Shown here one piece after another: positions 7,989 through 16,431 of a DNA stretch of 64,000 bases. The DNA comes from a virus. The stretch spans positions 186,001 through 250,000 of IMG/VR virus record IMGVR_UViG_3300033997_000092; one strand, written 5' to 3'. The translations under genes were made by a program, and so were the position numbers. The notes beneath the pieces are model-generated. The model did no database searches. It was not told where the DNA came from and worked only from the letters and a program-made list of their open reading frames with translations. Each line of letters starts with the position of its first letter. Positions within the stretch are counted from its first letter, which is position 1.

Positions 7989-8528
7989 TTAAATAACGAA
8001 ATTGATTGTCATGTCCGGCATTTTAATCTGTTGGCCTACAACAACATTCAATTGAGACAGTTCAAGATCGGCTCCAGAATCAGCCAAGCCACAAGTACCG
8101 TGAATAATAAAATTCGTTTGGGCCGCAGCGGCTGTACTGTTTGTATAGTCTGAGTTACTAAAACATAGTGTAAAGCAACCAATCGTTCCAACTTGTGTCG
8201 CTTTGAACACATCAGCACGTTTAGAGAATGCCAAGATACGTTGCAGAGGATTATCGCCCAAGTAACGATCATCAAAGTTCAGGAATACCATACGTGCTAA
8301 CTCGGTCTTCCCGTAGCTAGGCATACCTGTAGTAGCATTGAACGGCCATGTACTGTTGATAACCGTACCAGAGCGATGTGATTCATACATAGCTGCGAGT
8401 TGTACATCAGACAATTCGCCTCCTGTCCACAGACTCACTATACAATGGTTATTATTGCCTAAATGAGTTTGGATAGGAGAAGTGAACTGGCCTAACATAA
8501 GGCTCTTGGCCGTAATTGCAAATTCCAT
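7989..8528 (-). CDS. Array protein, short family (A), 179 aa
   Basis: Last member in transcription order of a group of six short (163-182 aa) paralogues. It shows both family landmarks: an N-terminal strand-turn around residues 30-37 (IVSLWTGGELS, matching LYEGPELT and IYNGPMPT in sisters) and a C-terminal block GLADSGADLELSQL followed by GQQIKMPDMTINFVI, matching VGDIGSGSDLEVL and KIADFRVNI elsewhere. It has no catalytic motif, signal or membrane helix. Position in the tail block suggests a surface-exposed virion protein such as a receptor-binding subunit; this is inference. It follows its long (B) partner directly. Confidence 0.75.
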   Translation of the reverse strand: MEFAITAKSLMLGQFTSPIQTHLGNNNHCIVSLWTGGELSDVQLAAMYESHRSGTVINSTWPFNATTGMPSYGKTELARMVFLNFDDRYLGDNPLQRILAFSKRADVFKATQVGTIGCFTLCFSNSDYTNSTAAAAQTNFIIHGTCGLADSGADLELSQLNVVVGQQIKMPDMTINFVI

Positions 8529-8540
8529 ACTGGACTCCTA

Positions 8541-9686
8541 CTACGATACTTTGATTGGGAACGGATTCAGGAGTTTGGGAACGATGTTCTCTGTACTCAA
8601 GAATGTGGTACGGTTTAACTCAATTTTTCCAGGACCTGTGCCAACTTCCGCAAGAATCATAGGATAGTAACTTACATTGGGGCTGAACTTACTGTTCTTA
8701 TCCGTCGCATACGTCGGGAAGCTCGGTGAGTAAGGGGTAATTAATGCCCATGTCGGAGTAAACGAATTGTTTTGCGGTGAAGCTGCTTTACCTAAACCAA
8801 AATCACTTAGATATAACGCCATAGAGCTGCCTTCACTCAAGCTTCCAGTTGACCACGCACGTATCAAGAACTTCGATGCCGTTACAGGGGCGTTTAAAGG
8901 TACTACTATATACGAAGTGTGGTTACCGGTAGAATATGACATAATTCCTACACTGGTCCAAGCAGTATCTGCCTCATTCCTGTAGTAGAACTGAATGTTC
9001 ATCGTTCTTGCACCGCTGCTATGGCCGTTGTTCTGTCCACTAGGTGGATGAATTCTGATTATTATTCTATCTACAGTGATAGGACTCCTATACTCCATAG
9101 CACTGTATCTGTCATTAGCGCGTATATATGAATGACCACCCACATAAGCATAGAGTTCAGGAGAACCATCTAGTCCTGGTCTTGGATCTAACCTTCTAGC
9201 TACTGTATACGTAGCTATGGATATGTCTGAATCTAATATAGGACCCGAGCTTGTATTTCCGTATAGCCAATAGTCCATTGGAAATACTGCGATTGACGAA
9301 TCCATTGTTCCTGAGGACAGAGCGCCTCCGAATGTAGAAGCATTGAAGCTCGTTAATCCTGTAGGAAGGTTTCTCGGGTGGAATATAGTATTTAGTGAGA
9401 GTGCGTCTGTACCAGAATTTACTAAGTTAATCGTATCATTTGCTTCTACGGTAGTTGCCAATTCTGTACTATACGCAATAATACCTTTTGCATTGTATTG
9501 GAGTGCTTTAAGGCGTGTGCCTGTCTCTCCGGTTTGCTGGGAGTCATCCAAGAAAGGCACATTATCAATACTTGAAGGAACGGCACCATCGAACAGAAAA
9601 ATGTTACCGCCGTACGTAACAGAGCTAGTCGCCACATTTTGGCTTACCGCTCTCAGCAATCCGCCTTTAAGACCTATATGCTTCAT
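8541..9686 (-). CDS. Array protein, long family (B) with discoidin-like middle, 381 aa
   Basis: Largest member of the long (288-381 aa) paralogue family. Landmarks: IFLFDGAVP at residues 29-37 and a C-terminal TPTWALITP block, both shared with sisters. Between them, residues about 150-305 form a beta-rich segment resembling a discoidin (F5/8 type C) jelly roll: paired strands around VDRIIIRI, NIQFYYRN and SKFLIRAWSTGS. Such folds often bind sugars. ATG 9686 was chosen over a GTG at 9701 because GGAG lies nine bases before it. Likely a tail-surface adhesin or decoration; the function is inferred from context only. Confidence 0.75.
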   Translation of the reverse strand: MKHIGLKGGLLRAVSQNVATSSVTYGGNIFLFDGAVPSSIDNVPFLDDSQQTGETGTRLKALQYNAKGIIAYSTELATTVEANDTINLVNSGTDALSLNTIFHPRNLPTGLTSFNASTFGGALSSGTMDSSIAVFPMDYWLYGNTSSGPILDSDISIATYTVARRLDPRPGLDGSPELYAYVGGHSYIRANDRYSAMEYRSPITVDRIIIRIHPPSGQNNGHSSGARTMNIQFYYRNEADTAWTSVGIMSYSTGNHTSYIVVPLNAPVTASKFLIRAWSTGSLSEGSSMALYLSDFGLGKAASPQNNSFTPTWALITPYSPSFPTYATDKNSKFSPNVSYYPMILAEVGTGPGKIELNRTTFLSTENIVPKLLNPFPIKVS

Positions 9687-9710
9687 AAGAAAATTCTCCA
9701 CATAATCCTG

Positions 9711-10040
9711 TTAAGGATCGATTTCATTTAATACACATAATTGGTAATACGTATAGGTTATGTCTTCCGATCTATACGCTCCCCGAGAACAACGACCCAC
9801 TACTTCCATGATAGGTTCAGCTAATATGCTGTTTATCGTGAATGTTCCTACTACATAAAACTCGAATGTTGGTGTTGTACCATTTGTTTGCCAGTGGTAT
9901 TGATTACCTTCTTCATCAGCGAAGTACCAGTAATGCCTATTAGATGCAGATAGCCTTTTCTTATAGATTACTTGGCCTTGACTTATACCACATACTTGTA
10001 CAGTTTCTTTTTCTTTCCTATATACATGCTGTGTTATCAT
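9711..10040 (-). CDS. Small unknown protein, 109 aa
   Basis: Starts at an ATGA overlap with the DUF1353-like gene, so translation is probably coupled; an earlier in-frame ATG at 10067 lies deep in that gene and is less likely. Beta-rich and aromatic. The beginning TQHVYRKEKETVQVC resembles QHIYKREAEPEFVTVC of the protein at 6923-7261, suggesting distant paralogues. No known domain, signal or membrane segment. It interrupts the run of A/B array genes together with its upstream neighbour. Confidence 0.65.
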   Translation of the reverse strand: MITQHVYRKEKETVQVCGISQGQVIYKKRLSASNRHYWYFADEEGNQYHWQTNGTTPTFEFYVVGTFTINSILAEPIMEVVGRCSRGAYRSEDITYTYYQLCVLNEIDP

Positions 10041-10537
10041 TGTCTGTTTTCTTCCCATGCACGGCATCCCATAAGACGTAAAGCAGAATACATTGCCATT
10101 GTTTTACGTTTAGATACTCCATCTGCAATCAAGCCTAGCCTGAAAATCTGATCAGCTTGTTTCTGGTTAAAGAAATCTCCAGATGGATTTGGAACATCAT
10201 GTCTGTATAGCAGATCATGAATTACAGATGCACGTAATCCAGAGCCGAAAGGTGGAAACAGAGACCAAAGGCTACGTGGGCTACTAATCAAATCTGTTCC
10301 GAATCCTTCCAAAGCAACCAAATCTACTGTGCGGAAGTTACACACGTACGGAGATTCAATTACACATTTCTTGTCCATATCCCAGCAAAACTGAAAACCA
10401 AAGTCTTCAACAAGCTCGAATTTATATCCACCTGGGAATGAATACAACTTTAAATCGCCGACAAACACAGGTGCATGCGGTACACCTTGTTTTGTCTCTG
10501 TGACAGTTATTTCATACATAGAAATTGGAGTGGACAT
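10037..10537 (-). CDS. DUF1353-like phage protein
   Basis: 166 residues from ATG 10537, chosen because GGAG lies nine bases upstream; an ATG at 10555 is also possible. The pattern GFGTDLISSPRSLWSLFPP, then AxVIHDLLYRHD, then a helix with QADQIF and a C-terminal MYSALRLMGCRAWEE, matches the DUF1353 family found in many tailed phages. It is usually encoded near lysis or tail genes and has no settled function. The conserved H-D-x-L-Y motif is present (near residue 112). It overlaps the next gene by ATGA. Confidence 0.75.
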   Translation of the reverse strand: MSTPISMYEITVTETKQGVPHAPVFVGDLKLYSFPGGYKFELVEDFGFQFCWDMDKKCVIESPYVCNFRTVDLVALEGFGTDLISSPRSLWSLFPPFGSGLRASVIHDLLYRHDVPNPSGDFFNQKQADQIFRLGLIADGVSKRKTMAMYSALRLMGCRAWEENRQ

Positions 10538-10556
10538 TGCTGCCCACTCCCTCATA

Positions 10557-11048
10557 TTATGGAACGCGAATTTCCAAATCTGTTATCTTGTAGACTTTGC
10601 CCGATTCAGATAAAGCAGACAGTACCTCAAGATCAGACCCTGAGCCTATATCACCGACACTTCCAACAAACGCTTGGTACACGTTCGCATTAGTTGTATA
10701 CGTCGGGTTGTTAATCGCGCTATCCACATACATAAACACGAACCAATTCAACGCACCTGAGGAGTGCAGTGTGTAATCCTGAGCTAACGCTTCGAGGCTC
10801 CACTTTTTGAAGTTCTTGTTAATGATCTGGACCGTAGCTGTGTTTGGATATGCAGCACTAAGACGTAACGTACCTAGTGCTTTCAAGCTGTTGCTTTGAA
10901 TTACACCAGATGTTTGAATCAGTGCTTCAATCTGAGCTTTGGTCGGCATAGTACCACCGAACAACCAGATTACTTTCTTTGATGCAGATACTACCTGCTC
11001 ATGTCTGGCTGTAGAAAGATGCTTCATACCTAAAGAGAACTTAGCCAT
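10557..11048 (-). CDS. Array protein, short family (A), 163 aa
   Basis: Short-family paralogue. Residues 27-36 read VIWLFGGTMPTKAQIEALI, nearly the same as the sister at 11918-12463 (AIYNGPMPTKAQFEAAM). The C-terminal block WFVFMYVDS...GSVGDIGSGSDLEVL...YKITDLEIRVP matches the other short members. GGAG stands seven bases before ATG 11048. It follows a long (B) member with no gap, a B-then-A order seen repeatedly here. No enzymatic motif; probably a small structural or receptor-binding protein of the tail. Confidence 0.78.
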   Translation of the reverse strand: MAKFSLGMKHLSTARHEQVVSASKKVIWLFGGTMPTKAQIEALIQTSGVIQSNSLKALGTLRLSAAYPNTATVQIINKNFKKWSLEALAQDYTLHSSGALNWFVFMYVDSAINNPTYTTNANVYQAFVGSVGDIGSGSDLEVLSALSESGKVYKITDLEIRVP

Positions 11049-11049
11049 A

Positions 11050-11916
11050 TTAAATCTCCGTTACTTCAGGTTTCAAACGGGCATACATCAAAGCAGCCTG
11101 TTGTTGTGGAAGTATCTGTGCTTTGCTTAAACGCACTTCTGCTGTTGTAGCAGGTCCGCCTGCAGTACAGATCAGGAACGGTGTAGATGCTCCTGCTGGC
11201 ACATAGGCGCTGTTGTATGTAACAGGCTTAATGATTGCCCACGTTGGAACAACAGCACTGTTATTTGGATTCACTGAGGTATAAGGAACGAACTTAGTGA
11301 TACCGCAACTTCCTACAGCAAACCGCACTATCAAACGTGTTGCACCTGGAGCAGATACTGGACGTAATACAGTGCTGCCTATTTGGGTAAACAACTCAGT
11401 TTCAGTTGTGCCGTTGTAGGCAAACACGGTGTACTGAGTGTTGCTATCTGCGGTTACAGTAATGTGTGACACATCTGCTGTATTCCATAGATCGAAGTTT
11501 AATTGGTTTGCGCCAGCCGCCGCAGTGAACGCATATTGAAGTCTCGCAGACAGTACATCCAATTTACGTTCCAGGTTTAAGCTTGGTGTTGTTCCAGTTA
11601 AATCACGCATACCTATAGCATACACAGGTACACCGTTTACCTCAGTTTCTGCTTCGTCGCGGCCTGCAGCAGGATAACCATAAAGGCGCTGTGTCTGAGC
11701 AAATTCCATCATGTGTGATGGAGATACAAGTAACGAAGAAGAAACACGTAAAGCCTCTACTGCATTTTGCAGCAAGCCGCTATCTGTGTTTGGGTCAAAT
11801 GATATTGCTTCTTCGGATTCTGGAACTGTACCTGCAAAAACAAACACGTTCCATCCAGAAGTACCTGCATAGTCCTGCATACTCTGCAAGATATTAGAGT
11901 GACAGAATAAAAACAT
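11050..11916 (-). CDS. Array protein, long family (B), 288 aa
   Basis: Long-family paralogue with VFVFAGTVPESEEAISF at residues 24-40, matching VPESMGTFPF in the sister at 12475-13416. A middle beta-sandwich-like segment (LNFDLWN, YTVFAYNG, RLIVRFAVGSCG) corresponds to the discoidin-like region of the family but is shorter. The C-terminal VPTWAIIKP...PFLICTAGGP block is the shared end module. There is no gap to the downstream short member. Predicted virion surface protein; substrate unknown. Confidence 0.77.
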   Translation of the reverse strand: MFLFCHSNILQSMQDYAGTSGWNVFVFAGTVPESEEAISFDPNTDSGLLQNAVEALRVSSSLLVSPSHMMEFAQTQRLYGYPAAGRDEAETEVNGVPVYAIGMRDLTGTTPSLNLERKLDVLSARLQYAFTAAAGANQLNFDLWNTADVSHITVTADSNTQYTVFAYNGTTETELFTQIGSTVLRPVSAPGATRLIVRFAVGSCGITKFVPYTSVNPNNSAVVPTWAIIKPVTYNSAYVPAGASTPFLICTAGGPATTAEVRLSKAQILPQQQAALMYARLKPEVTEI

Positions 11917-11917
11917 A

Positions 11918-12463
11918 TTAGCCGCCCCATGTGTAGTTGAATGTCAAGTCGTTGCCTTTCAGCACCTTTGACATATCGATTGCACTTCCAGCAAGGACCA
12001 TATCAGCATTGCTGCCAACATCGCCTATAGTACCGATACCAACAAAGTAAGCAGGCTGGCTCGAGGTCATATCAACAGCAGCCGTAGCACAAGTTGCGAA
12101 CAAGAACCAACTAACTGTACCGCCAGAAATTTTAGTAAATTCTTCAGCACGTTCACTCAGAGGGAAACGGAACTTGGTCGGACCTATGTTGTGACCTTGT
12201 AGTGTGTTCTCATAACGGCACCACGCCTTCAACGTACTGCCTAATGCTACTGCCCACTGATTTAACAGAGTCAGGCTGTACTGGCCACGCACTGTACTGA
12301 ACTGAATACCTGAACCGGCAACAGTGCTAAACATAGCCGCTTCAAATTGTGCTTTGGTAGGCATCGGGCCATTATAAATAGCCATCATCTTGCGGTACGC
12401 ACCTGAAGTAACGTAATCAGCGTTTGCTAAAGGTACTAAACCGTCCGTTGCTAAAATTGTCAT
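11918..12463 (-). CDS. Array protein, short family (A), 181 aa
   Basis: Short-family paralogue: MMAIYNGPMPTKAQFEAAM at about residues 26-44 and the end block WFLFATCATA...GIGTIGDVGSNADMVLAG...LTFNYTWGG. AGGAG lies eight bases before ATG 12463. Closest in the N-terminal motif to the gene at 10557-11048, suggesting these B-A pairs (12475/11918 and 11050/10557) arose by duplication of a two-gene unit. No catalytic residues or signals are apparent. Confidence 0.78.
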   Translation of the reverse strand: MTILATDGLVPLANADYVTSGAYRKMMAIYNGPMPTKAQFEAAMFSTVAGSGIQFSTVRGQYSLTLLNQWAVALGSTLKAWCRYENTLQGHNIGPTKFRFPLSERAEEFTKISGGTVSWFLFATCATAAVDMTSSQPAYFVGIGTIGDVGSNADMVLAGSAIDMSKVLKGNDLTFNYTWGG

Positions 12464-12474
12464 GCGAAGGCTCC

Positions 12475-13416
12475 TTACTCTACTTCGTTAACTACGTTGC
12501 CGAACACTTTCAGGTGAACCAGCGAGAAACTATCACTGATGCCTGCACGACGACGATTTAATACAGCTACTTTACCGTCAAGTGGACCACCTGCACTCAG
12601 CACCATAGCAGGCACCTGTGTAGCATCGGCAGACTTGTAAGTTGCTGTTGTTGGGTTAGCTGGAACCAATACACACCACGTTACGTCTGTAGTAGTTTTG
12701 TCGAACGTGTTTGATGGCAGCTCACTCGCAAAGAAACGAATGAAGCGATACTGCAATGTGTTAGCGGCCACTGTACCTGTATCATTCAGGAAACGAACAC
12801 GCCACAGACGCGCACTAATTGGAGCGAATGTAATTTCAATGCCCGCAGCGTTGTATGTTTTCACTGCTACGTTTGATGCCGCTGGAACCCATACAGATCC
12901 ATCGTAGTATTCGACGTTGATGTTGCTGGCATTACGAGTGGTTGCACTCATGTTAGCAAACAGTACCTTGTTGATACTGCACACATCGCCAAAATCAAAT
13001 TGAATGAAACGACCTGTGACTAAGTGTGTCGATGCTGTTGCTGTAACGGCGCTATCCTCTAAGCCATTAACATAGCCAACAGGTTCATCCATACCAGGAA
13101 TGTCAGTAGATATTGCCTGAGGCAAACACTGTATACCTGCAGTACCGTTATTGAGGCGTTCTCCGTGCATTTTCAAAGTAAACAAGGTCGACGCATGTTC
13201 AAAAGCTAACAGTTCTTGGCCGTAACCAGCGCTGTTAACCGCAGTAACACGAATACCAGCAATAGCATTGGCGAAGATACTGTCCATGTTAGCTAACTGG
13301 AATGGAAACGTACCCATAGACTCAGGTACTGTTCCTGACATTAAAAACATATTCCAGGCAGTGCCTCCTTTAAGAAGCATAGACTGAGCTTGAGCAAATT
13401 GTGCGGCTACGTACAT
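12475..13416 (-). CDS. Array protein, long family (B) with discoidin-like domain, 313 aa
   Basis: Long-family paralogue with NMFLMSGTVPESMG at residues 22-35. The central domain (about residues 130-245) is the clearest discoidin-like stretch in the array: RFIQFDFGDVCSINKVLF, then NINVEYYDGSVWVPA, then ARLWRVRFLNDTG, the strand order of F5/8C sugar-binding domains. The end module DVTWCVLVP...VPAMVLSAGGP is shared. Predicted tail-surface protein that might recognise host glycans; binding is inferred from the fold resemblance only. Confidence 0.78.
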   Translation of the reverse strand: MYVAAQFAQAQSMLLKGGTAWNMFLMSGTVPESMGTFPFQLANMDSIFANAIAGIRVTAVNSAGYGQELLAFEHASTLFTLKMHGERLNNGTAGIQCLPQAISTDIPGMDEPVGYVNGLEDSAVTATASTHLVTGRFIQFDFGDVCSINKVLFANMSATTRNASNINVEYYDGSVWVPAASNVAVKTYNAAGIEITFAPISARLWRVRFLNDTGTVAANTLQYRFIRFFASELPSNTFDKTTTDVTWCVLVPANPTTATYKSADATQVPAMVLSAGGPLDGKVAVLNRRRAGISDSFSLVHLKVFGNVVNEVE

Positions 13417-13426
13417 AACTCTTACC

Positions 13427-13969
13427 TTATGTCAGTGAGAAATTAAATTCTGAAGTGGATGCTTCCATCAGAACTACAGTGATTGGCGATACAGTTATTT
13501 CCATGGAGGATACATCGCTATAGAATATTTCACGCACTGCAGGTGATGTAGAGAATTGTGATTCACCTTCACCTACCAATGTAATACGTGAATCCAACAA
13601 GCGTCCATCGAGATACTGTTCAGGCGTTACGTTGACTGTGATGTTATTCGCATCATAAGTAGCAATGTTTGACTTATACCCAAGCATTTCATTCAGGTTA
13701 AAGTCTTCAGGTGCACCAAAGAAGTACAGACCTATATAACCGTAGAACAGACTTGTATCTTGATTGAGTGTAGCTTCCGCTTCTTGGAAAACACTCAACG
13801 ATACTTGGATACCATTGATGTCAATGTTCTGGTCGATTTCACTTGTTATAAGTGGGCGGAAGTTAGTGTCTCCTTCCAGTACACCCAACATAGTTGTTGA
13901 GATTGTGTCTGGAAAAAGTACACCAGGCTCGAACCGTTGAGCATAGTAATTATGAACTTGGATAAACAT
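13427..13969 (-). CDS. Array protein, third family (C), 180 aa
   Basis: Unlike its A and B neighbours but related to the 113-residue protein at 16090-16431. Both open with a short tail-like start and then F-x-x-G-x-LF-x-x-T (RFEPGVLFPDTISTTML here), continue to RPL, and end in short beta repeats (SPITVVLMEASTSEFNFSL here). The repeated strand pattern ITVNVTPEQYLDGR suggests an immunoglobulin-like or beta-sandwich fold. A GGGG ribosome site precedes ATG 13969. Likely a small virion component; no known family was recognised. Confidence 0.7.
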   Translation of the reverse strand: MFIQVHNYYAQRFEPGVLFPDTISTTMLGVLEGDTNFRPLITSEIDQNIDINGIQVSLSVFQEAEATLNQDTSLFYGYIGLYFFGAPEDFNLNEMLGYKSNIATYDANNITVNVTPEQYLDGRLLDSRITLVGEGESQFSTSPAVREIFYSDVSSMEITVSPITVVLMEASTSEFNFSLT

Positions 13970-13972
13970 AAA

Positions 13973-14509
13973 TTACCCCAGCAGGTTACTGATGTTCACA
14001 CGGAAGTCAGCTATACTGTATTTCTTACCTACAGTTACAGCCAGTGAGCCTACTTTAATGTCTTCTGTTGATGCTGGTAATCCTACAGTACAACAGAATA
14101 ATGTTCTGGCACTTGTAGTTGCTGATCCGTGTAAAGCTATTACCATAAGGCCCACATCACCAGCAGCAAGACCTTGCATGAAGTCAGTACGTTGGCTGAA
14201 CAAGAACGCTGCTCCTGAAGGACCTTCATGGCGCTTTTGTGTGAATGACGTCATCGCAGTAATAGCACCCGCAGTTGTTACCACAGAACCCAAGCGAGTT
14301 CGCGTAGACACCAGATTGGTATTCACTAAATCTAAGTTGATAATACCAGTCGTAGCGTTTTTAGCAGTGCCATTTATATAGTTCATTTCAGCAGGAGTAA
14401 TTGCAGGACCTGTGTAAAAGAAAATCGATACACGATCTGTATTCGCTAAATCGTTCCTGTGGAATGGGTACTTCAAGAAACTCAACATCGTCTTATTTGC
14501 TAAAAGCAT
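13973..14509 (-). CDS. Array protein, short family (A), 178 aa
   Basis: Short-family paralogue and tandem duplicate of the next upstream gene (14509-15057). The starts align (MLLANKTMLSFLKYPF versus MFLANKGMTAYLMNPF), the ribosome sites are nearly identical (TAGGAGAGTCGTA and TAGGAGAGTCCTA), and both share the G-x-x-x-T/G-x-A-E-M/L motif around residue 34 and the end block VGLPASTEDIKVGSL...YSIADFRVNISNLLG. The start overlaps the upstream stop by one base. Predicted surface protein of the tail. Confidence 0.8.
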   Translation of the reverse strand: MLLANKTMLSFLKYPFHRNDLANTDRVSIFFYTGPAITPAEMNYINGTAKNATTGIINLDLVNTNLVSTRTRLGSVVTTAGAITAMTSFTQKRHEGPSGAAFLFSQRTDFMQGLAAGDVGLMVIALHGSATTSARTLFCCTVGLPASTEDIKVGSLAVTVGKKYSIADFRVNISNLLG

Positions 14510-15057
14510 TACGACTCTCCTAATAAGTCTGTCAGCCTGACATACATATCATTCACACGGATTACATCGTTGGCTGCAATTGTTGTATTTTCTATCTCAA
14601 TCTCTTTGCCAGATCCAGGTAGACCTACTGTCATAAGTACCGCTGCGTGAATAGGACCGTTGTAGTTGTCGTACAGCATACACAACATTAGTCCAGTCGT
14701 ACCTGCTTGAAAACCTTTCAGTACCGAGGTCACTACTGGCCGCAAACGTAAACAGAACTCGTCTACTGTATTGCCATACGCTTTGTTCACTAACAACTGA
14801 CCGCTAACCGTAGTTCCACTGATAGAAGTGTAGGCTAAGTAACGGCGAATGCTGTTTAAATATGTTGTGAACGCACTGCCTCCTGCCATTGCCCCCGTTC
14901 CAGTTGTAACAGCAGTTTTAAGTGCGGCTAATTCTCCTGCAGTCAGTTCTGGACCTTCGTACAGGTAAGTCACTGCGTAACTTGCAAATGCTCCGCCTGC
15001 TGCCGCCCGGAAAGGATTCATCAAATAGGCAGTCATGCCTTTGTTTGCTAAGAACAT
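14509..15057 (-). CDS. Array protein, short family (A), 182 aa
   Basis: Short-family paralogue with TYLYEGPELTAGELAAL at residues 30-46 and the end block AAVLMTVGLPGSGKEIEIEN...YVRLTDLLGES. It is the tandem twin of the gene at 13973-14509; the pair breaks the usual alternation of long and short members. A glycine/alanine-rich stretch (AAAGGAFAS) at residues 18-26 and another in the middle could be flexible. AGGAG precedes ATG 15057. No enzymatic motif. Confidence 0.8.
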   Translation of the reverse strand: MFLANKGMTAYLMNPFRAAAGGAFASYAVTYLYEGPELTAGELAALKTAVTTGTGAMAGGSAFTTYLNSIRRYLAYTSISGTTVSGQLLVNKAYGNTVDEFCLRLRPVVTSVLKGFQAGTTGLMLCMLYDNYNGPIHAAVLMTVGLPGSGKEIEIENTTIAANDVIRVNDMYVRLTDLLGES

Positions 15058-15074
15058 TAGGACTCTCCTATTTA

Positions 15075-16082
15075 TTAGAACAACTGCCCGTAAGCTAAGT
15101 ACAGATCAAACTTACTATCGTTGTTGGCTTGCACAGGAGCGTTGAAGCGCAGACGTCCATTTCCACCAATACCAGAAGCACTTACCAAGAAACAGAAATC
15201 ATCTGTGTCAAACGGGCTATTGCCGTAAGAGTCAATCAGTTTTGCCTTTAAATTTGTCAACACTGTTGCTGATGTGAAATCAGGAACGATAACTGCCCAA
15301 GTAGGAACAGCTAAGTTGTATTGTACATCACCAGCTTCATAATCAAACTTACCGAAGTAGGCAAATGCCATAAGCACGGTACCTGCTGTACCTGACGCCA
15401 GTTTACGAATACGGAAGCGTGTTGCAGTTACTTCTGGGAAGCGAATGATTTGGTAACCTGTTACGTTCAGTACAGAAGTAACCAGCTCTACCCAAGCACT
15501 ACCGTTATAGTATTCGATGACCATCTGACGCATAAACGTGTTTGCAGCAGTACCTTGTTTGATACCGAAGCAGTTAACGTCTATAGGACGATTATATTCA
15601 AATTCAAAAACTTCGTTGGTGTTTGTGCTTACAGTCACATAACTTGTTGTCAGACCTGCGAAGTTTGCTTCGGAACTCTGCTTGTACATAAACAGTTCAA
15701 ACAGTTTGTGGTCACGGTAATCACCATACGCTTTAAAATTCGATGGGCCATAAACCAAGTGATTGGCGAAATTGGTACTTACAACACTTCCGCCTTGATA
15801 CACGTTCACAGTCTCACCAGCATATTTGGCAACTATGTCTGCGCCTTTCAACAAAGAACTACGCTGAGTCAATTGCACTTCAGATACAGATGGATACGAC
15901 AGTGTTGCCAGGAAAGCGTTTTTGCAGTTTTGGATAAGGTTAGCTGCGTTTGGAGCAAAACCAATACCATCGAAATCTGTAGGAGGTGTGCCTTCGAAAG
16001 CATACACCAGCATGTTTGTGTTTGCTGGAAAGTTTACTTGCATACCAGCAATCATTGTTTCAGTTGCGCCAAATACGTGCAT
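15075..16082 (-). CDS. Array protein, long family (B) with discoidin-like domain, 335 aa
   Basis: Long-family paralogue: NMLVYAFEGTPPTDFDGIGF at residues 23-42, a discoidin-like centre (EVFEFEYNRPIDVNCFGI, QMVIEYYNGSAWVEL, TRFRIRKLASG, roughly residues 150-255) and the end block VPTWAVIVPDF...FLVSASGIGGNG. The strand pattern is very close to that of the gene at 12475-13416, although the residues differ, as expected for diversified receptor-binding modules. GAGGT precedes ATG 16082. Predicted tail-surface protein. Confidence 0.78.
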   Translation of the reverse strand: MHVFGATETMIAGMQVNFPANTNMLVYAFEGTPPTDFDGIGFAPNAANLIQNCKNAFLATLSYPSVSEVQLTQRSSLLKGADIVAKYAGETVNVYQGGSVVSTNFANHLVYGPSNFKAYGDYRDHKLFELFMYKQSSEANFAGLTTSYVTVSTNTNEVFEFEYNRPIDVNCFGIKQGTAANTFMRQMVIEYYNGSAWVELVTSVLNVTGYQIIRFPEVTATRFRIRKLASGTAGTVLMAFAYFGKFDYEAGDVQYNLAVPTWAVIVPDFTSATVLTNLKAKLIDSYGNSPFDTDDFCFLVSASGIGGNGRLRFNAPVQANNDSKFDLYLAYGQLF

Positions 16083-16089
16083 GTTTACC

Positions 16090-16431
16090 TCACGATAAGT
16101 TTAACACTATTGTAAAATTACTCGATTGTCCGACCGAAGCAACGATTGGTGTGACACCAGCTTCAAAATCTAAGACATCGCCATAGAAGAATCCATCTAA
16201 CACAACTGGACTCACATTAACAGTGAAGTTAGCAACACTGTCTTGGTAAAACAGATTGTTTTCATTTTGACTTGCATTCGGGAATAAAGGAGCACTCACT
16301 CCTTCGAGAGGCCTCAAAATTCTAAATGTCTTTGGGTCCAGCGCTACAGATACCTCTACTGTCTCACCAAACAAAGCACCAGAATCAAAACCAGGACCAT
16401 AACGTCCACTTGCTTTTACTAAGTTGCTCAT
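16090..16431 (-). CDS. Array protein, third family (C), 113 aa
   Basis: Smaller relative of the protein at 13427-13969. The start YGPGFDSGALFGETVEVSVAL aligns with YAQRFEPGVLFPDTISTTML, both then reach RPL, and the end SNFTIVLNLS aligns with SEFNFSLT. It lacks about 65 residues in the middle compared with that sister. Beta-rich, no signal or membrane segment. It overlaps the upstream short-family gene by ATGA, so the A and C products are likely made in coupled amounts. Confidence 0.7.
   Translation of the reverse strand: MSNLVKASGRYGPGFDSGALFGETVEVSVALDPKTFRILRPLEGVSAPLFPNASQNENNLFYQDSVANFTVNVSPVVLDGFFYGDVLDFEAGVTPIVASVGQSSNFTIVLNLS

Noticed and set aside
15450-16115. 221-codon open frame on the plus strand
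   Set aside because: It lies antisense to a well-supported long-family array gene, is cysteine- and histidine-rich in the manner of antisense frames, and has no ribosome site.
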